Positions 43,738 through 53,281 of a stretch of DNA of 57,357 nt are shown piece by piece; the first letter of the stretch is position 1, and each line of letters opens with the position of its first letter. The notes beneath the pieces were generated by a model. That model was given only the letters and a program-made list of their open reading frames with translations. It was not told where the DNA came from and did not search any database. The stretch is from JANQUM01 sp047630355 (lineage in GTDB: Bacteria > Bacteroidota > Bacteroidia > Cytophagales > Spirosomataceae), in NCBI GenBank assembly GCA_047630355.1, contig JBLHXN010000009.1, positions 1-57,357 of the forward strand. The letters are read 5' to 3'. The position numbers and the translations under genes were made by a program.

Positions 43738-44985
43738 GTGAAATACGTACTTTCTTTAATTATATCTGTTTCAGGTTTTATAAGCGTCGCTCAGACAGAT
43801 GATTCACTTCCACCAAAGATTTTCATTAATTGTCAACAGGCACGTTGCTATACAGACTATTTAAAAGTGGAATTAGGATATTTTGATATTGTCCGGGATC
43901 AAGCCGAAGCGGACGTACAAATATTGGTAACTGACCAACGGAATGCGTCTGGTGGCAGAAATTATCAGCTCAATTTTCTTGGGCAAAACGATTACGTTGG
44001 TAAAGTTCGTTTGATTGAATTCTTTACCAATAATGATGATACTGAGAATGTTGCCCGAAAAAAATTATTGAAAGGTATAAATGCAGGTTTGCTTTCTTAC
44101 TTGATTGACACAGACTTGCTAAACGACGCTGATATAAAATTTCCACTTCGAAAAGCGTCTGTGAATAAAGCTGTTAATGAGGCAGACCCATGGAATAACT
44201 GGGTTTTTGGTTTAGGTGCTGACGGACGTTTTGAAGGTGAGAGTAACCGTAAATCAATTCGTACTGGGGCCGATGTAAGAGGTGGACGCACAACGGAAGA
44301 ATCTAAACTGAGTTTTAACTCGTACTATAATCAACGAGTAAGAAGTGTGACAATTGATTCTGTGGAGAGTAAAGTGAGAATCAATAGTTATGGTTTCAAT
44401 ACATTGTATGTAAAATCATTTGCCACTAAATGGTCTGCGGGTGGATTTGTCAAGGGCTACCATTCCGTTTTCCAAAATATCAAATTTTCAAGCAATATTG
44501 CTCCGGCAATAGAGTATTCCGTTTTTCCGGTAGAAGAGTTTAACGAGCGACAACTCCGGTGGATTTATCAAGCGGGAGTGCAAAATCTCAATTATATTGA
44601 AACAACTATTTTTAATGAATTGGAAGAGACACTGCCCTACCATCAGATTACCGGAATTATGGGCTTAACCCAACCGTGGGGTAATTTTAGTGCCGAAGTA
44701 AGCGGTTTTCAATACCTAAGTGACTTGAAAAAGTACCGTGTCAGACTTGAAATTGAACTTAGTTTACGGGTTGCGGAAGGATTGTTCTTCCGTGTCTACG
44801 GAAACGGTAGCCAAATCAAGAATCAAATTTCTTTGGCACGAACAAGTTCAGATACTTCAAATATCCTTCTTGGTGGTTCGCAATTACCTACAACAATTGA
44901 TTACTATACTTCCTTCGGATTCAACTATACGTTTGGTTCGATGAATAATAGTATCGTGAATCCACGTTTTTCTGGGGTGAATTAA
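43738..44985 (+). CDS. Outer-membrane protein of unknown function
   Basis: The GTG start at 43738 gives a signal peptide (ending ISVAQ, about residue 17). The first 130 residues of the mature protein contain KIFINCQQARC, DIVRDQAEADVQILVTDQ and SGGRNYQLNFLGQND, a soluble alpha/beta-like domain I have seen in uncharacterised bacterial envelope proteins. The remaining 280 residues look like a beta-barrel, ending in an NPRFSGVN tail. Total length is 415 residues. It stops at the base before the convergent ABC gene ends. Function unknown. Confidence 0.7.
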   Translation: MKYVLSLIISVSGFISVAQTDDSLPPKIFINCQQARCYTDYLKVELGYFDIVRDQAEADVQILVTDQRNASGGRNYQLNFLGQNDYVGKVRLIEFFTNNDDTENVARKKLLKGINAGLLSYLIDTDLLNDADIKFPLRKASVNKAVNEADPWNNWVFGLGADGRFEGESNRKSIRTGADVRGGRTTEESKLSFNSYYNQRVRSVTIDSVESKVRINSYGFNTLYVKSFATKWSAGGFVKGYHSVFQNIKFSSNIAPAIEYSVFPVEEFNERQLRWIYQAGVQNLNYIETTIFNELEETLPYHQITGIMGLTQPWGNFSAEVSGFQYLSDLKKYRVRLEIELSLRVAEGLFFRVYGNGSQIKNQISLARTSSDTSNILLGGSQLPTTIDYYTSFGFNYTFGSMNNSIVNPRFSGVN

Positions 44986-46740
44986 TCACGCAACATCGTA
45001 CTGCATATTGTAGAGATTACTATAAAACCCACCAATTTCGAGTAACTCCTGATGTGTTCCGGATTCAACAATCCTTCCCTTGTCAAGCACGATAATCTTA
45101 TCCGCTTTCTGAATTGTACTAAGGCGGTGGGCAATCACGAGTGCGGTTCTTCCTTTCATCAGCTTTTCAATGGCTGCCTGTATCAATTCTTCCGTTTCGG
45201 TATCAACTGACGAAGTCGCTTCGTCCAAGACAATGATATGTGGGTTTTGCACGATTGCACGCACAAACGAGATCAACTGCCTTTGACCAACGGAAAGCGT
45301 CGCACCACGTTCTTGTACGTTATAGTTGTAATTGTTGGGCAATTGCATGATGAAATCGTGAATGCCTACTAGTTTGGCCGCTTCCACGATTTGTTCTCTC
45401 GTAATTGAAGTATCGCCTAAATTGATATTGTATTCTATCGTGTCGGAGAAAAGAAAGACGTCTTGTAAAACTACGCCAATCTGTTTGCGAAGAGACCGAA
45501 TTTCAAATTCCGAGACGGGTCGGTTATCAATCAAAACCTCTCCTTTATTGATTTCGTAGAATCTCGAAAGTAAGTTAATTATGGACGATTTCCCTGCTCC
45601 GGTTGCTCCCACAAATGCAATCGTTTCTGATTCGGAAGCTGTGAAAGAGATATCTTTCAAAACATAGTTCTCGTCATTGTAAGCAAACCAAACGTTCTTG
45701 AATTCAACTTTACCCTTCAGTTCGGCAGAAACTGTTCCATTGCTATCAATAAACTCATCGCTGTCGAGCAACTTGAGAATTCGATCGGTGCTCACTATAC
45801 CCATCTGTAATGTATTTACCCGATCAGCAATCATACGAATGGGGCGAAAGAACTGATTGATGAACATGATAAAAGCAGTAACGGTACCAAAGGTAACTTG
45901 CATGCCAATAATTTGACGGGCACCATACCACACCACTAAACCAACGCCAAGTGCTGAGATAACTTCAATAACAGGGTAATAAACTGAGTAGTAAAAAATT
46001 GATTTATTGTTTGCGTCGCGGTGAGCAGCGTTAATTTTTTCAAACTTCTGGTATTCGATTTCTTCGGCGTTGAATATTTGCACAACATTCATTCCGGTAA
46101 TGTGCTCTTGCACAAACGAATTAAGGTTTGAAACGGCGTTTCTAACAAGGTTAAAAGACGCTTTTACCTTCTCTTTAAAAACGTAAGTTGAAACCAACAT
46201 CAGAGGTACAGTGGATAAACTGATCAACGATAATCTCCAATCAGTGTAAAACATCACCGAAATTATAAGAATAAGTTGGAGAATATCGCCGATTATTGCC
46301 GCAAAACCAGCACTGAAAACGTTTGAGAGCGTTTCTATATCCGAAATTGTTCGGGTTACTAATCTTCCTACAGGCGTATTATCGAAAAACTTTAGACGAA
46401 ATTGAAGAAGTTTGTCGTACAGTTGAATTCGTATGTCACGAATAATATGCTGCCCCAACCATCCGGACAAATACGTATTGAAAAAGGAGATGAATGCACC
46501 AAGAATCAACGTGCCAATCATAATCGACAGCATCACAGACAATTCTTGGTAGTCTCCAGTAGCAATCGGATTATCGATTGTGTACTTAATAAGTAGGGGT
46601 AATACAGGGGCTAAAATCGCTGATAAGACAATCAGGAAAATTAGGAAATAGAATTGTAGTTTGTAGGGTGTTATAAAACTAAAAAGACGGCGAAGAACCT
46701 CACCGTCGAAAATCTTACCACTTTTTGCTTCAGGAGTCAC
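44986..46740 (-). CDS. ABC exporter, MsbA-like (membrane and ATPase domains fused)
   Basis: The 584-residue half-transporter has six membrane helices in its first 320 residues and a C-terminal ATPase domain. All ATPase motifs are intact: Walker A GATGAGKSS, signature LSVGQ (Val for the usual Gly), Walker B IIVLDEATS and the H-loop IAHRLST. It should work as a homodimer exporting lipids or drugs. It contrasts with the other ABC exporter in this window, whose ATPase residues are lost. Substrate cannot be given. Confidence 0.93.
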   Translation of the reverse strand: MTPEAKSGKIFDGEVLRRLFSFITPYKLQFYFLIFLIVLSAILAPVLPLLIKYTIDNPIATGDYQELSVMLSIMIGTLILGAFISFFNTYLSGWLGQHIIRDIRIQLYDKLLQFRLKFFDNTPVGRLVTRTISDIETLSNVFSAGFAAIIGDILQLILIISVMFYTDWRLSLISLSTVPLMLVSTYVFKEKVKASFNLVRNAVSNLNSFVQEHITGMNVVQIFNAEEIEYQKFEKINAAHRDANNKSIFYYSVYYPVIEVISALGVGLVVWYGARQIIGMQVTFGTVTAFIMFINQFFRPIRMIADRVNTLQMGIVSTDRILKLLDSDEFIDSNGTVSAELKGKVEFKNVWFAYNDENYVLKDISFTASESETIAFVGATGAGKSSIINLLSRFYEINKGEVLIDNRPVSEFEIRSLRKQIGVVLQDVFLFSDTIEYNINLGDTSITREQIVEAAKLVGIHDFIMQLPNNYNYNVQERGATLSVGQRQLISFVRAIVQNPHIIVLDEATSSVDTETEELIQAAIEKLMKGRTALVIAHRLSTIQKADKIIVLDKGRIVESGTHQELLEIGGFYSNLYNMQYDVA

Positions 46741-46813
46741 GTTAGTTAATTTACAAGTTTAAGTGTAAACCAACCAACGTGTACTTTAGTTCGACAATAT
46801 TTTAGCGTCCTAA

Positions 46814-47227
46814 TTAGTCTTTATCATCTTCCTTGTCCTTATCGTCGTCGTCGTCATCTTCGTCCTTATCAGGTTTAGAATCATCCTTATCGTCATCGTC
46901 GTTGGAAGTATATTCATTCATGTAATCAAGGTCGCCGTACTTTCCTTCGTAGTCGTCTTTTACGCCTTCTTTAAGGTTTCCGTCGTCGTCGTAATCTTCG
47001 TCGTCCTCAACCAGAACTAACGCTTCTGCGTGAGTCATTCTCACCAGAAAGTAACGTTCGTCGGTTTCAAAAGGCAAAGCACTTACGTACTTTCCCGCTT
47101 TATCGGTATAACGAATCAAATCTTCCGAAAACCCGTATGGGTACGCAAGTTTTATTTGTTCCTGAATCTTGACTTCAAGTTTATCGTAGTCTTTAATTAC
47201 TCTTGGTTTCCCGGGTGCAGCTGGCAT
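46814..47227 (-). CDS. Conserved hypothetical protein with acidic C-terminal tail
   Basis: The 137-residue protein has a folded-looking N-terminal part (about 1-80) starting MPAAPGKPRVIKDYDKL and containing ALPFETDERYFLVRMTHAEA. A tail follows of about 55 residues that is mostly Asp, Lys and Glu. No signal peptide is present. Related proteins occur in this group of bacteria, sometimes mislabelled as DNA primase; I know of no proven function. An acidic tail can bind cations or basic proteins, but that is only a possibility. Confidence 0.75.
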   Translation of the reverse strand: MPAAPGKPRVIKDYDKLEVKIQEQIKLAYPYGFSEDLIRYTDKAGKYVSALPFETDERYFLVRMTHAEALVLVEDDEDYDDDGNLKEGVKDDYEGKYGDLDYMNEYTSNDDDDKDDSKPDKDEDDDDDDKDKEDDKD

Positions 47228-47275
47228 CTTGTATTTTTTTTGATAATGTAAAAACGACCATAATTTAAAAACCTT

Positions 47276-48241
47276 TCATGACTTTTTATTCTTCAGTAAT
47301 TCTGAGGCGAACCCGATTCCGTAGCCCGTTAGCTGAGTAATGCAGGTTACAACGCTTAGCAGACCAATTTTTACACTGTTGTTTTTAATACTTGACTCCA
47401 CTAAAATCAGCATGAGATAAAGCATCAAAAATATCAACGCAATTCCTCCTAAAGCCGCGTTGAGCAGCAGTAAAACCGGTATGGAGAAAATAAAACAGGT
47501 GAAAGCCAGCGGGAAATAGTGCACTAATTTCAGCTGCGAGGGATAGAAACGCCCGATATTTATCCTTGCCCGACCAAAGAAATGTAGCTGTTTGAAAAAC
47601 TGTTCTATAGTAGTTCTTCGCTTGTGGTAAACGTAAGCTTCGGGAATCAAACCTACTTTGAAGCCATTTTCGATGATTCGGATACTGTACTCAATATCCT
47701 CACCCATCCGGGTGATTTTATAACCGCCAACTGTTTCGTAAACTTGTTTGGACAGCCCAAAGTTGAAACTTCGGGGATGAAATTGTCCGCCTAGATTATT
47801 TTTCTTTCCCCGAATTCCTCCGGTGGTAAAAATTGAAGTCATGGCGTAACTGATTGCTTTCTGGATTGGGGTAAAGTTTGGTGCGGAAGCATCCGGTCCA
47901 CCAAACGCATCCCAATCGTTGACTTTCAGGTTACGTTCTACCATATCGAAATACGCGGGAGGAATTACGGCGTCTGAATCAAACTGAATTAAATACTCTC
48001 CGGTTGCTCGTTCAAACCCGTAATTTCTGGAAAATCCCTGACCTGAGTTCTCTTTATAAAAATACCGGATATCAATTTCCTTGCTGTATTCTTCGCAAAC
48101 GTGTTTACAGGTTTCGGTAGAACCATCTTCAAGGATGAGCACCTCAAAATCCTTGTACGTTTGCCTTGATAGACTTTGGAGTAAATCCCGCACTTCCACC
48201 GGACGGTTAAATACAGGTACAATAACCGAATATTTACGCAT
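47276..48241 (-). CDS. Family 2 glycosyltransferase, membrane-bound
   Basis: The 321-residue protein has a GT-A domain (about 1-210): VIVPVFNRP at the start, LILEDGS as the nucleotide-sugar-binding region, the metal-binding motif as QFDSDAV, and a later GEDIEYSIRI. Three membrane segments follow (about 230-310). It starts two bases after the hemL stop, so translation is probably coupled. Targets are likely envelope or secreted glycans. Sugar and acceptor are unknown. Confidence 0.88.
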   Translation of the reverse strand: MRKYSVIVPVFNRPVEVRDLLQSLSRQTYKDFEVLILEDGSTETCKHVCEEYSKEIDIRYFYKENSGQGFSRNYGFERATGEYLIQFDSDAVIPPAYFDMVERNLKVNDWDAFGGPDASAPNFTPIQKAISYAMTSIFTTGGIRGKKNNLGGQFHPRSFNFGLSKQVYETVGGYKITRMGEDIEYSIRIIENGFKVGLIPEAYVYHKRRTTIEQFFKQLHFFGRARINIGRFYPSQLKLVHYFPLAFTCFIFSIPVLLLLNAALGGIALIFLMLYLMLILVESSIKNNSVKIGLLSVVTCITQLTGYGIGFASELLKNKKS

Positions 48242-48243
48242 GA

Positions 48244-49539
48244 TCAGAGGTTGTGAATCGCCAAGATACTCTCCTCGTGAGCTTTAATAATCTTTCGCAC
48301 CTGTTTCTCCTGAATCGCGGTAGAAAGGAAAAGCGACTCAAATTGAGCAGGTGGCAAATAAACCCCCCGCTTTAGCATTTCCTGAAAGTATTTACCGAAC
48401 ATTTTAGTATCGGTGGTTTTTGCGGACTCTAAGTCAAATACTTCTTCTTTGGTAAAGAACAGCGTGTACATCGAACCAATTTGATTGATGGTATAAGGCA
48501 GTTTATGTTTTAACAGTACCCGACGGATACCACTCACTAACTCTATTCCTAAATTATCTATGTATTGGTAAACTTCAGGATGCTCGTTCAAATAAGTGAG
48601 CATTGTTATCCCTGCTGACATGGCTACCGGATTGCCGGCAAGCGTTCCCGCCTGATAGACCGGACCAACGGGAGAAACGAAATCCATAATTTCTTTCTTT
48701 CCGCCGTAAGCACCCACAGGTAAGCCCGCTCCGATAATTTTACCCAAAGTGGTCATGTCTGGAGTTACGCCAAATCTTTCTTGAGCTCCGCCTTTTGCGA
48801 GACGGAAACCAGTCATTACTTCGTCAAAAATAAATACGATTCCTTCTTTAGTACATAAGTCGCGAAGTTTTTGCAAATAATTCAATTGCGGTAAAACACA
48901 ACCCATATTTCCGGCTACCGGCTCAATTATCAGAGCCGCAATTTCGCCTTTGTTTTCGTCTACTAACTTTTGCACAGCGGCAAAGTCATTGTACGGAGCG
49001 AGCAATGTATCTTTCGCGGTTCCTTTGGTTACACCTGGGCTGTTTGGCACCCCCAAGGTCATGGCACCGCTTCCGGCGGCTATTAAAAATGAATCTCCGT
49101 GACCGTGGTAACAACCTTCCATCTTTATGAACTTATCTCGTCCCGTAAAACCACGGGCTACCCGAATAGCTGACATCGTAGCTTCAGTGCCTGAGTTTAC
49201 CATTCTGACTGACTCGATTGAAGGAACCATATGCACGATTAGTTCGGCTATTTCAACTTCTTTGCGGGTTGGAGCACCGAAAGAAAGCGAGTCTTTAATG
49301 GCCGATTTAACCGCTTTTGCGATTAACGGATTATTGTGCCCCAAAATCATCGGGCCCCACGAGTTGAATAACTCTATGTACTTATTATCGTCTTCGTCGT
49401 AGATATAAGCTCCTTTGGCTTTCTTAATAAAAAGTGGCGAACCGCCTACGGAATTAAACGCCCGCACTGGAGAATTGACTCCACCCGGAATATATTTTTT
49501 TGCTTGACTGAATAATTTTTTGCTCTTATCGTTTACCAT
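48244..49539 (-). CDS. hemL: Glutamate-1-semialdehyde 2,1-aminomutase
   Basis: The PLP enzyme makes 5-aminolevulinate for heme synthesis by the C5 pathway. The 431-residue protein is full length: YIPGGVNSPVRAF at the N-terminus, MVNSGTEATMSAIR and GCYHGHGDSF in the middle, VFDEV-type IFDEVMTGFR, and the PLP-binding Lys in TLGKIIGAGLPVGAYGG. It starts 10 bp after the TPR/periplasmic-binding gene and is followed within 2 bp by a glycosyltransferase gene. No other heme gene is in the window. Confidence 0.97.
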   Translation of the reverse strand: MVNDKSKKLFSQAKKYIPGGVNSPVRAFNSVGGSPLFIKKAKGAYIYDEDDNKYIELFNSWGPMILGHNNPLIAKAVKSAIKDSLSFGAPTRKEVEIAELIVHMVPSIESVRMVNSGTEATMSAIRVARGFTGRDKFIKMEGCYHGHGDSFLIAAGSGAMTLGVPNSPGVTKGTAKDTLLAPYNDFAAVQKLVDENKGEIAALIIEPVAGNMGCVLPQLNYLQKLRDLCTKEGIVFIFDEVMTGFRLAKGGAQERFGVTPDMTTLGKIIGAGLPVGAYGGKKEIMDFVSPVGPVYQAGTLAGNPVAMSAGITMLTYLNEHPEVYQYIDNLGIELVSGIRRVLLKHKLPYTINQIGSMYTLFFTKEEVFDLESAKTTDTKMFGKYFQEMLKRGVYLPPAQFESLFLSTAIQEKQVRKIIKAHEESILAIHNL

Positions 49540-49549
49540 GCTCTTTTAT

Positions 49550-51199
49550 TTATCTCGTGATTTCTTTGAAATTACCATTCTCGTATTTAATTATTGGAAT
49601 GAGTTGATTGCTTTTACTACCATTTGTGTAGTCAAACCCGCTGAGCGTGTAGCCTTGCGTGTATTCAATCATATTCATCTGGTTTTTGAAATTATCTTTT
49701 CCGTTTTTTAAAATGTGTGAATAATAGAGTCCAATATCGTAGCCGAGGTAGGCGTAGTAAGTTGGAAGCTCACCCATTTTAGTTACGTACAAATCTTTAA
49801 AATTTTTAACTTCGGTTGACTCAAAGTCAATAAATTCAGGATAAATTATATATATGTCCTGTTTTAATAAACTACGCGGAATTGTCGAGAAATCAAACGA
49901 CGCTGCCGCTGTGAAAATAGGAGCGGAGTTTTTTTCCTTTTTTACATACTGAATCATATCCCGGATTTCGCTTGGCATTGCAGCAATAAAAATGTGATTG
50001 GTAGTCGAATGGTTAGAAATATCGGCAGCCGAAAAAATCTTCTTAAACTCAGAAACCGTCATTCCACTACTTTCTGCTTCGTTGCGGTAGACTTGGGCAA
50101 ACTGCTCGTCTTTTCGTGAGTCACCGTAATAAACCGCAACCGTCCTTTTCGTATTCAACGTTTTTGCTAAAGTGATGGCTTTCTTGCTCTGATCTAAGAA
50201 AGACGATTGGGCAAGGAAAATACCGTCACTTTCCGTTGTCAGGTTTAAGTTATTAGAAAGCGGGTGCACTTGTAATATTTGATTCTTGATGGCGTAATTT
50301 ACCGTAATTTCATTCGGTGAAGAATACAGCGGTCCAACGAATAAATCAATCTTCTTAAAATTCGGATTGCTCACCAAATCCATCATTTTGCTGTCGTCAT
50401 TGCTGATATCGAAAGCGTATATATTGGTAGAAATACCTTTATTCATCAACTGTTCGGAGGCAATCTTCATCCCGATGTATAAATCATACGGGTAAGGCTT
50501 TTGTGTAGACTGACTTCCGGCTACCTTACTTATATCAAACGGTAACAAAACGCCGAAATCGATTGTGGCGTCGTCGTAGGCTCTTTGGTAACCTTCTTTT
50601 TTAGGCTTTATTAATTTGAAGCGATTAGTTAGCTCGTCAGATAGTACAAGCTCTTCTCGGGTAGAGAATGTTTTTTCCTGAACTACTTTTACGTAAAGTT
50701 CCGCAATAGTTTTATTATTCGGGTACGTGCTTTGAAGCTGTTTTAACTTTCCAAAATTCGTAATACCCGACAGGTATTTATATTCCATATCCGGAATACC
50801 ACGTATAATATCACGATTTTGTATTCGGTTCAGGAAGTCAAGAGCTTCTTCGTAATTCTCTTGATTGAAACTTGCTTCGGCGTATAAATAGTATGCTTCA
50901 TCCAGTTTCTTCCAATCAGGAAAACGTTGAAACAACTGACGGAGCGAAGTTTTCGCCTGATTAAAGTTGGTTATATTGTTGGAACACAAAGCAAAATAAT
51001 AGTGGCTATAAGGAACAAAGGCATTATCGTACTTTTCCTGCGTAAGCGGTAAAAAGACCCGAATGGCGTTGTCGTACTGTGAATTGGCGTAAAGTTGTAT
51101 CGCTTGATTATATTTTCTTTTGTATTCCTGAAAAGACTCTTGAGCAGTCGTACTCAAAGTAACTATCAAAAATAAGAATGAATAAATTACTTGTCTCAT
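49550..51199 (-). CDS. TPR plus periplasmic-binding-protein-like envelope protein
   Basis: The ATG at 51199 is chosen, because the longer frame runs through the yidC terminator. The 549-residue protein has a signal peptide (ending STTAQ, about residue 20), TPR-like helical repeats (about 25-190, e.g. YEEALDFLNRIQNRD), then a type 1 periplasmic-binding fold (about 220-549) with DFGVLLPFDISK and a TVAVYYGDSR segment. The layout resembles the LpoA/penicillin-binding-protein-activator type and ABC amino-acid receptors. It is probably first in a unit with hemL and the glycosyltransferase gene. Confidence 0.82.
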   Translation of the reverse strand: MRQVIYSFLFLIVTLSTTAQESFQEYKRKYNQAIQLYANSQYDNAIRVFLPLTQEKYDNAFVPYSHYYFALCSNNITNFNQAKTSLRQLFQRFPDWKKLDEAYYLYAEASFNQENYEEALDFLNRIQNRDIIRGIPDMEYKYLSGITNFGKLKQLQSTYPNNKTIAELYVKVVQEKTFSTREELVLSDELTNRFKLIKPKKEGYQRAYDDATIDFGVLLPFDISKVAGSQSTQKPYPYDLYIGMKIASEQLMNKGISTNIYAFDISNDDSKMMDLVSNPNFKKIDLFVGPLYSSPNEITVNYAIKNQILQVHPLSNNLNLTTESDGIFLAQSSFLDQSKKAITLAKTLNTKRTVAVYYGDSRKDEQFAQVYRNEAESSGMTVSEFKKIFSAADISNHSTTNHIFIAAMPSEIRDMIQYVKKEKNSAPIFTAAASFDFSTIPRSLLKQDIYIIYPEFIDFESTEVKNFKDLYVTKMGELPTYYAYLGYDIGLYYSHILKNGKDNFKNQMNMIEYTQGYTLSGFDYTNGSKSNQLIPIIKYENGNFKEITR

Positions 51200-51240
51200 G
51201 AATAGTGTGTATGACTTTATTTGTAAACGTAAAATTAAGA

Positions 51241-51287
51241 AAAAACCGTCAGGAAAACTCAAAGAAGAGTTTGTCTTGACGGTTTTT
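51241..51287 (-). terminator. Terminator after yidC
   Basis: Outer stem AAAAACCGTCA (51241-51251) with TGACGGTTTTT (51277-51287), and an inner stem AAACTC/GAGTTT (51255-51260 with 51267-51272). On the minus strand the outer stem ends in a T-run. It lies 32 bp past the yidC stop. Confidence 0.85.
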
Positions 51288-51318
51288 TATACAGCTGGTT
51301 AAAAATTAATCGTCAAAA

Positions 51319-53208
51319 TTAACTTTTATTGTTTTTACGTTTCTTGCCTAATTCGGTTGCTTTCTTGCGGTTAGCTTCTTCTTGAGCATTTAACTGCTTT
51401 TGCATATATTCTGTAAATTTATTTTTCTTTTTCGGCTTTGTTTGGTAGTTTTTCTTATTTTCATCCAGCACTTTACGAATTTTATCTTCGTCAATAAATT
51501 TACGCACAATTAGCTGTTGAGCTATGGTGACTAAGTTTGACATCAGGTAATAAAAACTTAAAGCGGCAGGGAAACTATTAAGAACGAAGAAGAAAACTAA
51601 TGGGAAAACGTAGCTTATCTTTTTCATGTCAATCGGACCTGCCTGGTCTGGCGTAATCTGGTTGTTATAATACGTAAACGCCAGACTTGAAACTGTCATC
51701 AAGACTACAAAAAGGCTCAAGTGATCTCCGATAACTGGAAGGCTCGTTGCCCATTGGATAGGAGCATCGTACGTAGAAAGGTCTTTCGCCCACAAGAATG
51801 ACTCCTGACGGAACATAATCATGTTTGGGAAAAGGAAGAAAACCGACATCAAAATTGGCATTTGCAACAGCATCGGGATGCAACCGCTCAATGGACTCAC
51901 ACCAACCTGTTTATACAGATTCATGGTCTCTTGCTGAACTTTTGCGGCATCGTCTCCTACTCTTTCTTTGATGGCATTAATTTCTGGAGCCATTACCCGC
52001 ATTTTTGCCGAACTGCTATACGATTTGTAAATCAGCGGTGTCAGGGAAATTTTTATAACCAAAACGACCAGAATAATAAGCAGACCGTAATTTGAAATAA
52101 AAGATTCAAACCAATCGAAAAGTGGTACGAACAAGTACTCATTTACGGGCTTAATTATATCGTAACCCAAATAAACGTTTTGGCTGAAACCTTCGGCTAC
52201 CTCATCAACAATCTTGTATTCGTTCGGTCCGAAATAATAACGGAAATTACCATTACCAGAACTTAAATCGCCGTAATTTAGGCCAACACTTCCAATCACT
52301 GTTTTGACAATACTCGAATCTTGTTCGGGAGTATCAATGGTGAATTTGGCGTTCTCCATCGGAGAATTTTTGGATATAAAGCCCGATACGAAGTATTTTT
52401 GCTTAAACGAAAACCACTTAATCTTTTCTTCAACTGCTTCAGCTTCGTCGGTTACACCGTTCATTCCTAAATCATCGAAATCTCCTTCTTCGTCGTAGAA
52501 GTTGATTTGTGCCGCCTTGCGGTTTTCATTCAAATCATTCTCCAGTTTCTTTAAATCGTCTTTCCAAGAAAACGCAACTTGCTGATTGGTGAGTAAACTT
52601 TGTAAGTTGTTTAAGCCAATATTGTAATCTACGAAATAGCGATCTTTATAAATCGTGTAAGTCTGTGTTACTGATTGATTTCCAGCTAACTGAATTTTGA
52701 ACTTTACAATCGTACTGTCACTATTCGAGACAGTAGTTGAACTTGCGTCTGTTGCGAAATAAAGACTCTTTAAGTCAACTTGCCCGTTGGGCGTATTGAT
52801 TAAAAGCTGCGTCTTATTATTGTCTTTGTCGATTATTTCGAGCGGCACTTCCTTACCGTCAACGAAGTTATCGTAAGTTTTATAATCTTTCAGAATCACC
52901 GATTCTATCGCTCCACCTTTCGTGTTGAAAGTGTAAGTAGCAACGTCATTCTCAATTTTTATCAGTTTTTCTTCTCCCGAGACCGCCGAGGCAAACGTTC
53001 CGTACTGCTGTGATAATTGGGCAGAATCAGGAGTTGATGCAATTGGCTGAGCAGCGGCAGTTGTTTCTGTTTTTAGATTCTCGGTTTTTTGCTCCGCAAC
53101 CGGCTCTTCAGCAGTAATATCTGGCATGAAGAAAACGTACGCCCCGTACATTATGAAGAGGAGTACAATTCCGATTATATAACTAGAATCAATTTTGTTG
53201 TTTTCCAT
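51319..53208 (-). CDS. yidC: Membrane protein insertase YidC
   Basis: YidC inserts and folds inner-membrane proteins alone or with Sec. The ATG at 53208 (MENNKIDSS) is preferred; the longer frame adds 11 residues. The 629-residue protein has an N-terminal helix (about 9-30), a large periplasmic domain (to about 370) and the five-helix core, with ISLTPLIYKSYSSSAKM and VSPLSGCIPMLLQMPIL. The C-terminal tail is strongly basic, as expected for ribosome contact. The TrmH-like gene lies 73 bp upstream on the same strand. Confidence 0.96.
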   Translation of the reverse strand: MENNKIDSSYIIGIVLLFIMYGAYVFFMPDITAEEPVAEQKTENLKTETTAAAQPIASTPDSAQLSQQYGTFASAVSGEEKLIKIENDVATYTFNTKGGAIESVILKDYKTYDNFVDGKEVPLEIIDKDNNKTQLLINTPNGQVDLKSLYFATDASSTTVSNSDSTIVKFKIQLAGNQSVTQTYTIYKDRYFVDYNIGLNNLQSLLTNQQVAFSWKDDLKKLENDLNENRKAAQINFYDEEGDFDDLGMNGVTDEAEAVEEKIKWFSFKQKYFVSGFISKNSPMENAKFTIDTPEQDSSIVKTVIGSVGLNYGDLSSGNGNFRYYFGPNEYKIVDEVAEGFSQNVYLGYDIIKPVNEYLFVPLFDWFESFISNYGLLIILVVLVIKISLTPLIYKSYSSSAKMRVMAPEINAIKERVGDDAAKVQQETMNLYKQVGVSPLSGCIPMLLQMPILMSVFFLFPNMIMFRQESFLWAKDLSTYDAPIQWATSLPVIGDHLSLFVVLMTVSSLAFTYYNNQITPDQAGPIDMKKISYVFPLVFFFVLNSFPAALSFYYLMSNLVTIAQQLIVRKFIDEDKIRKVLDENKKNYQTKPKKKNKFTEYMQKQLNAQEEANRKKATELGKKRKNNKS

Positions 53209-53281
53209 TAAAAGATTTGTTGATTTTAAAAACAGCCGCAAAATTCGGAAAAACTTTGAAGACTTCGTGTAGAAATGCTCT

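Noticed and set aside
44986..46740. Treating LSVGQ in the MsbA-like exporter as a lesion
   Set aside because: The Gly-to-Val change in the signature occurs in working exporters, and all other ATPase motifs are intact.
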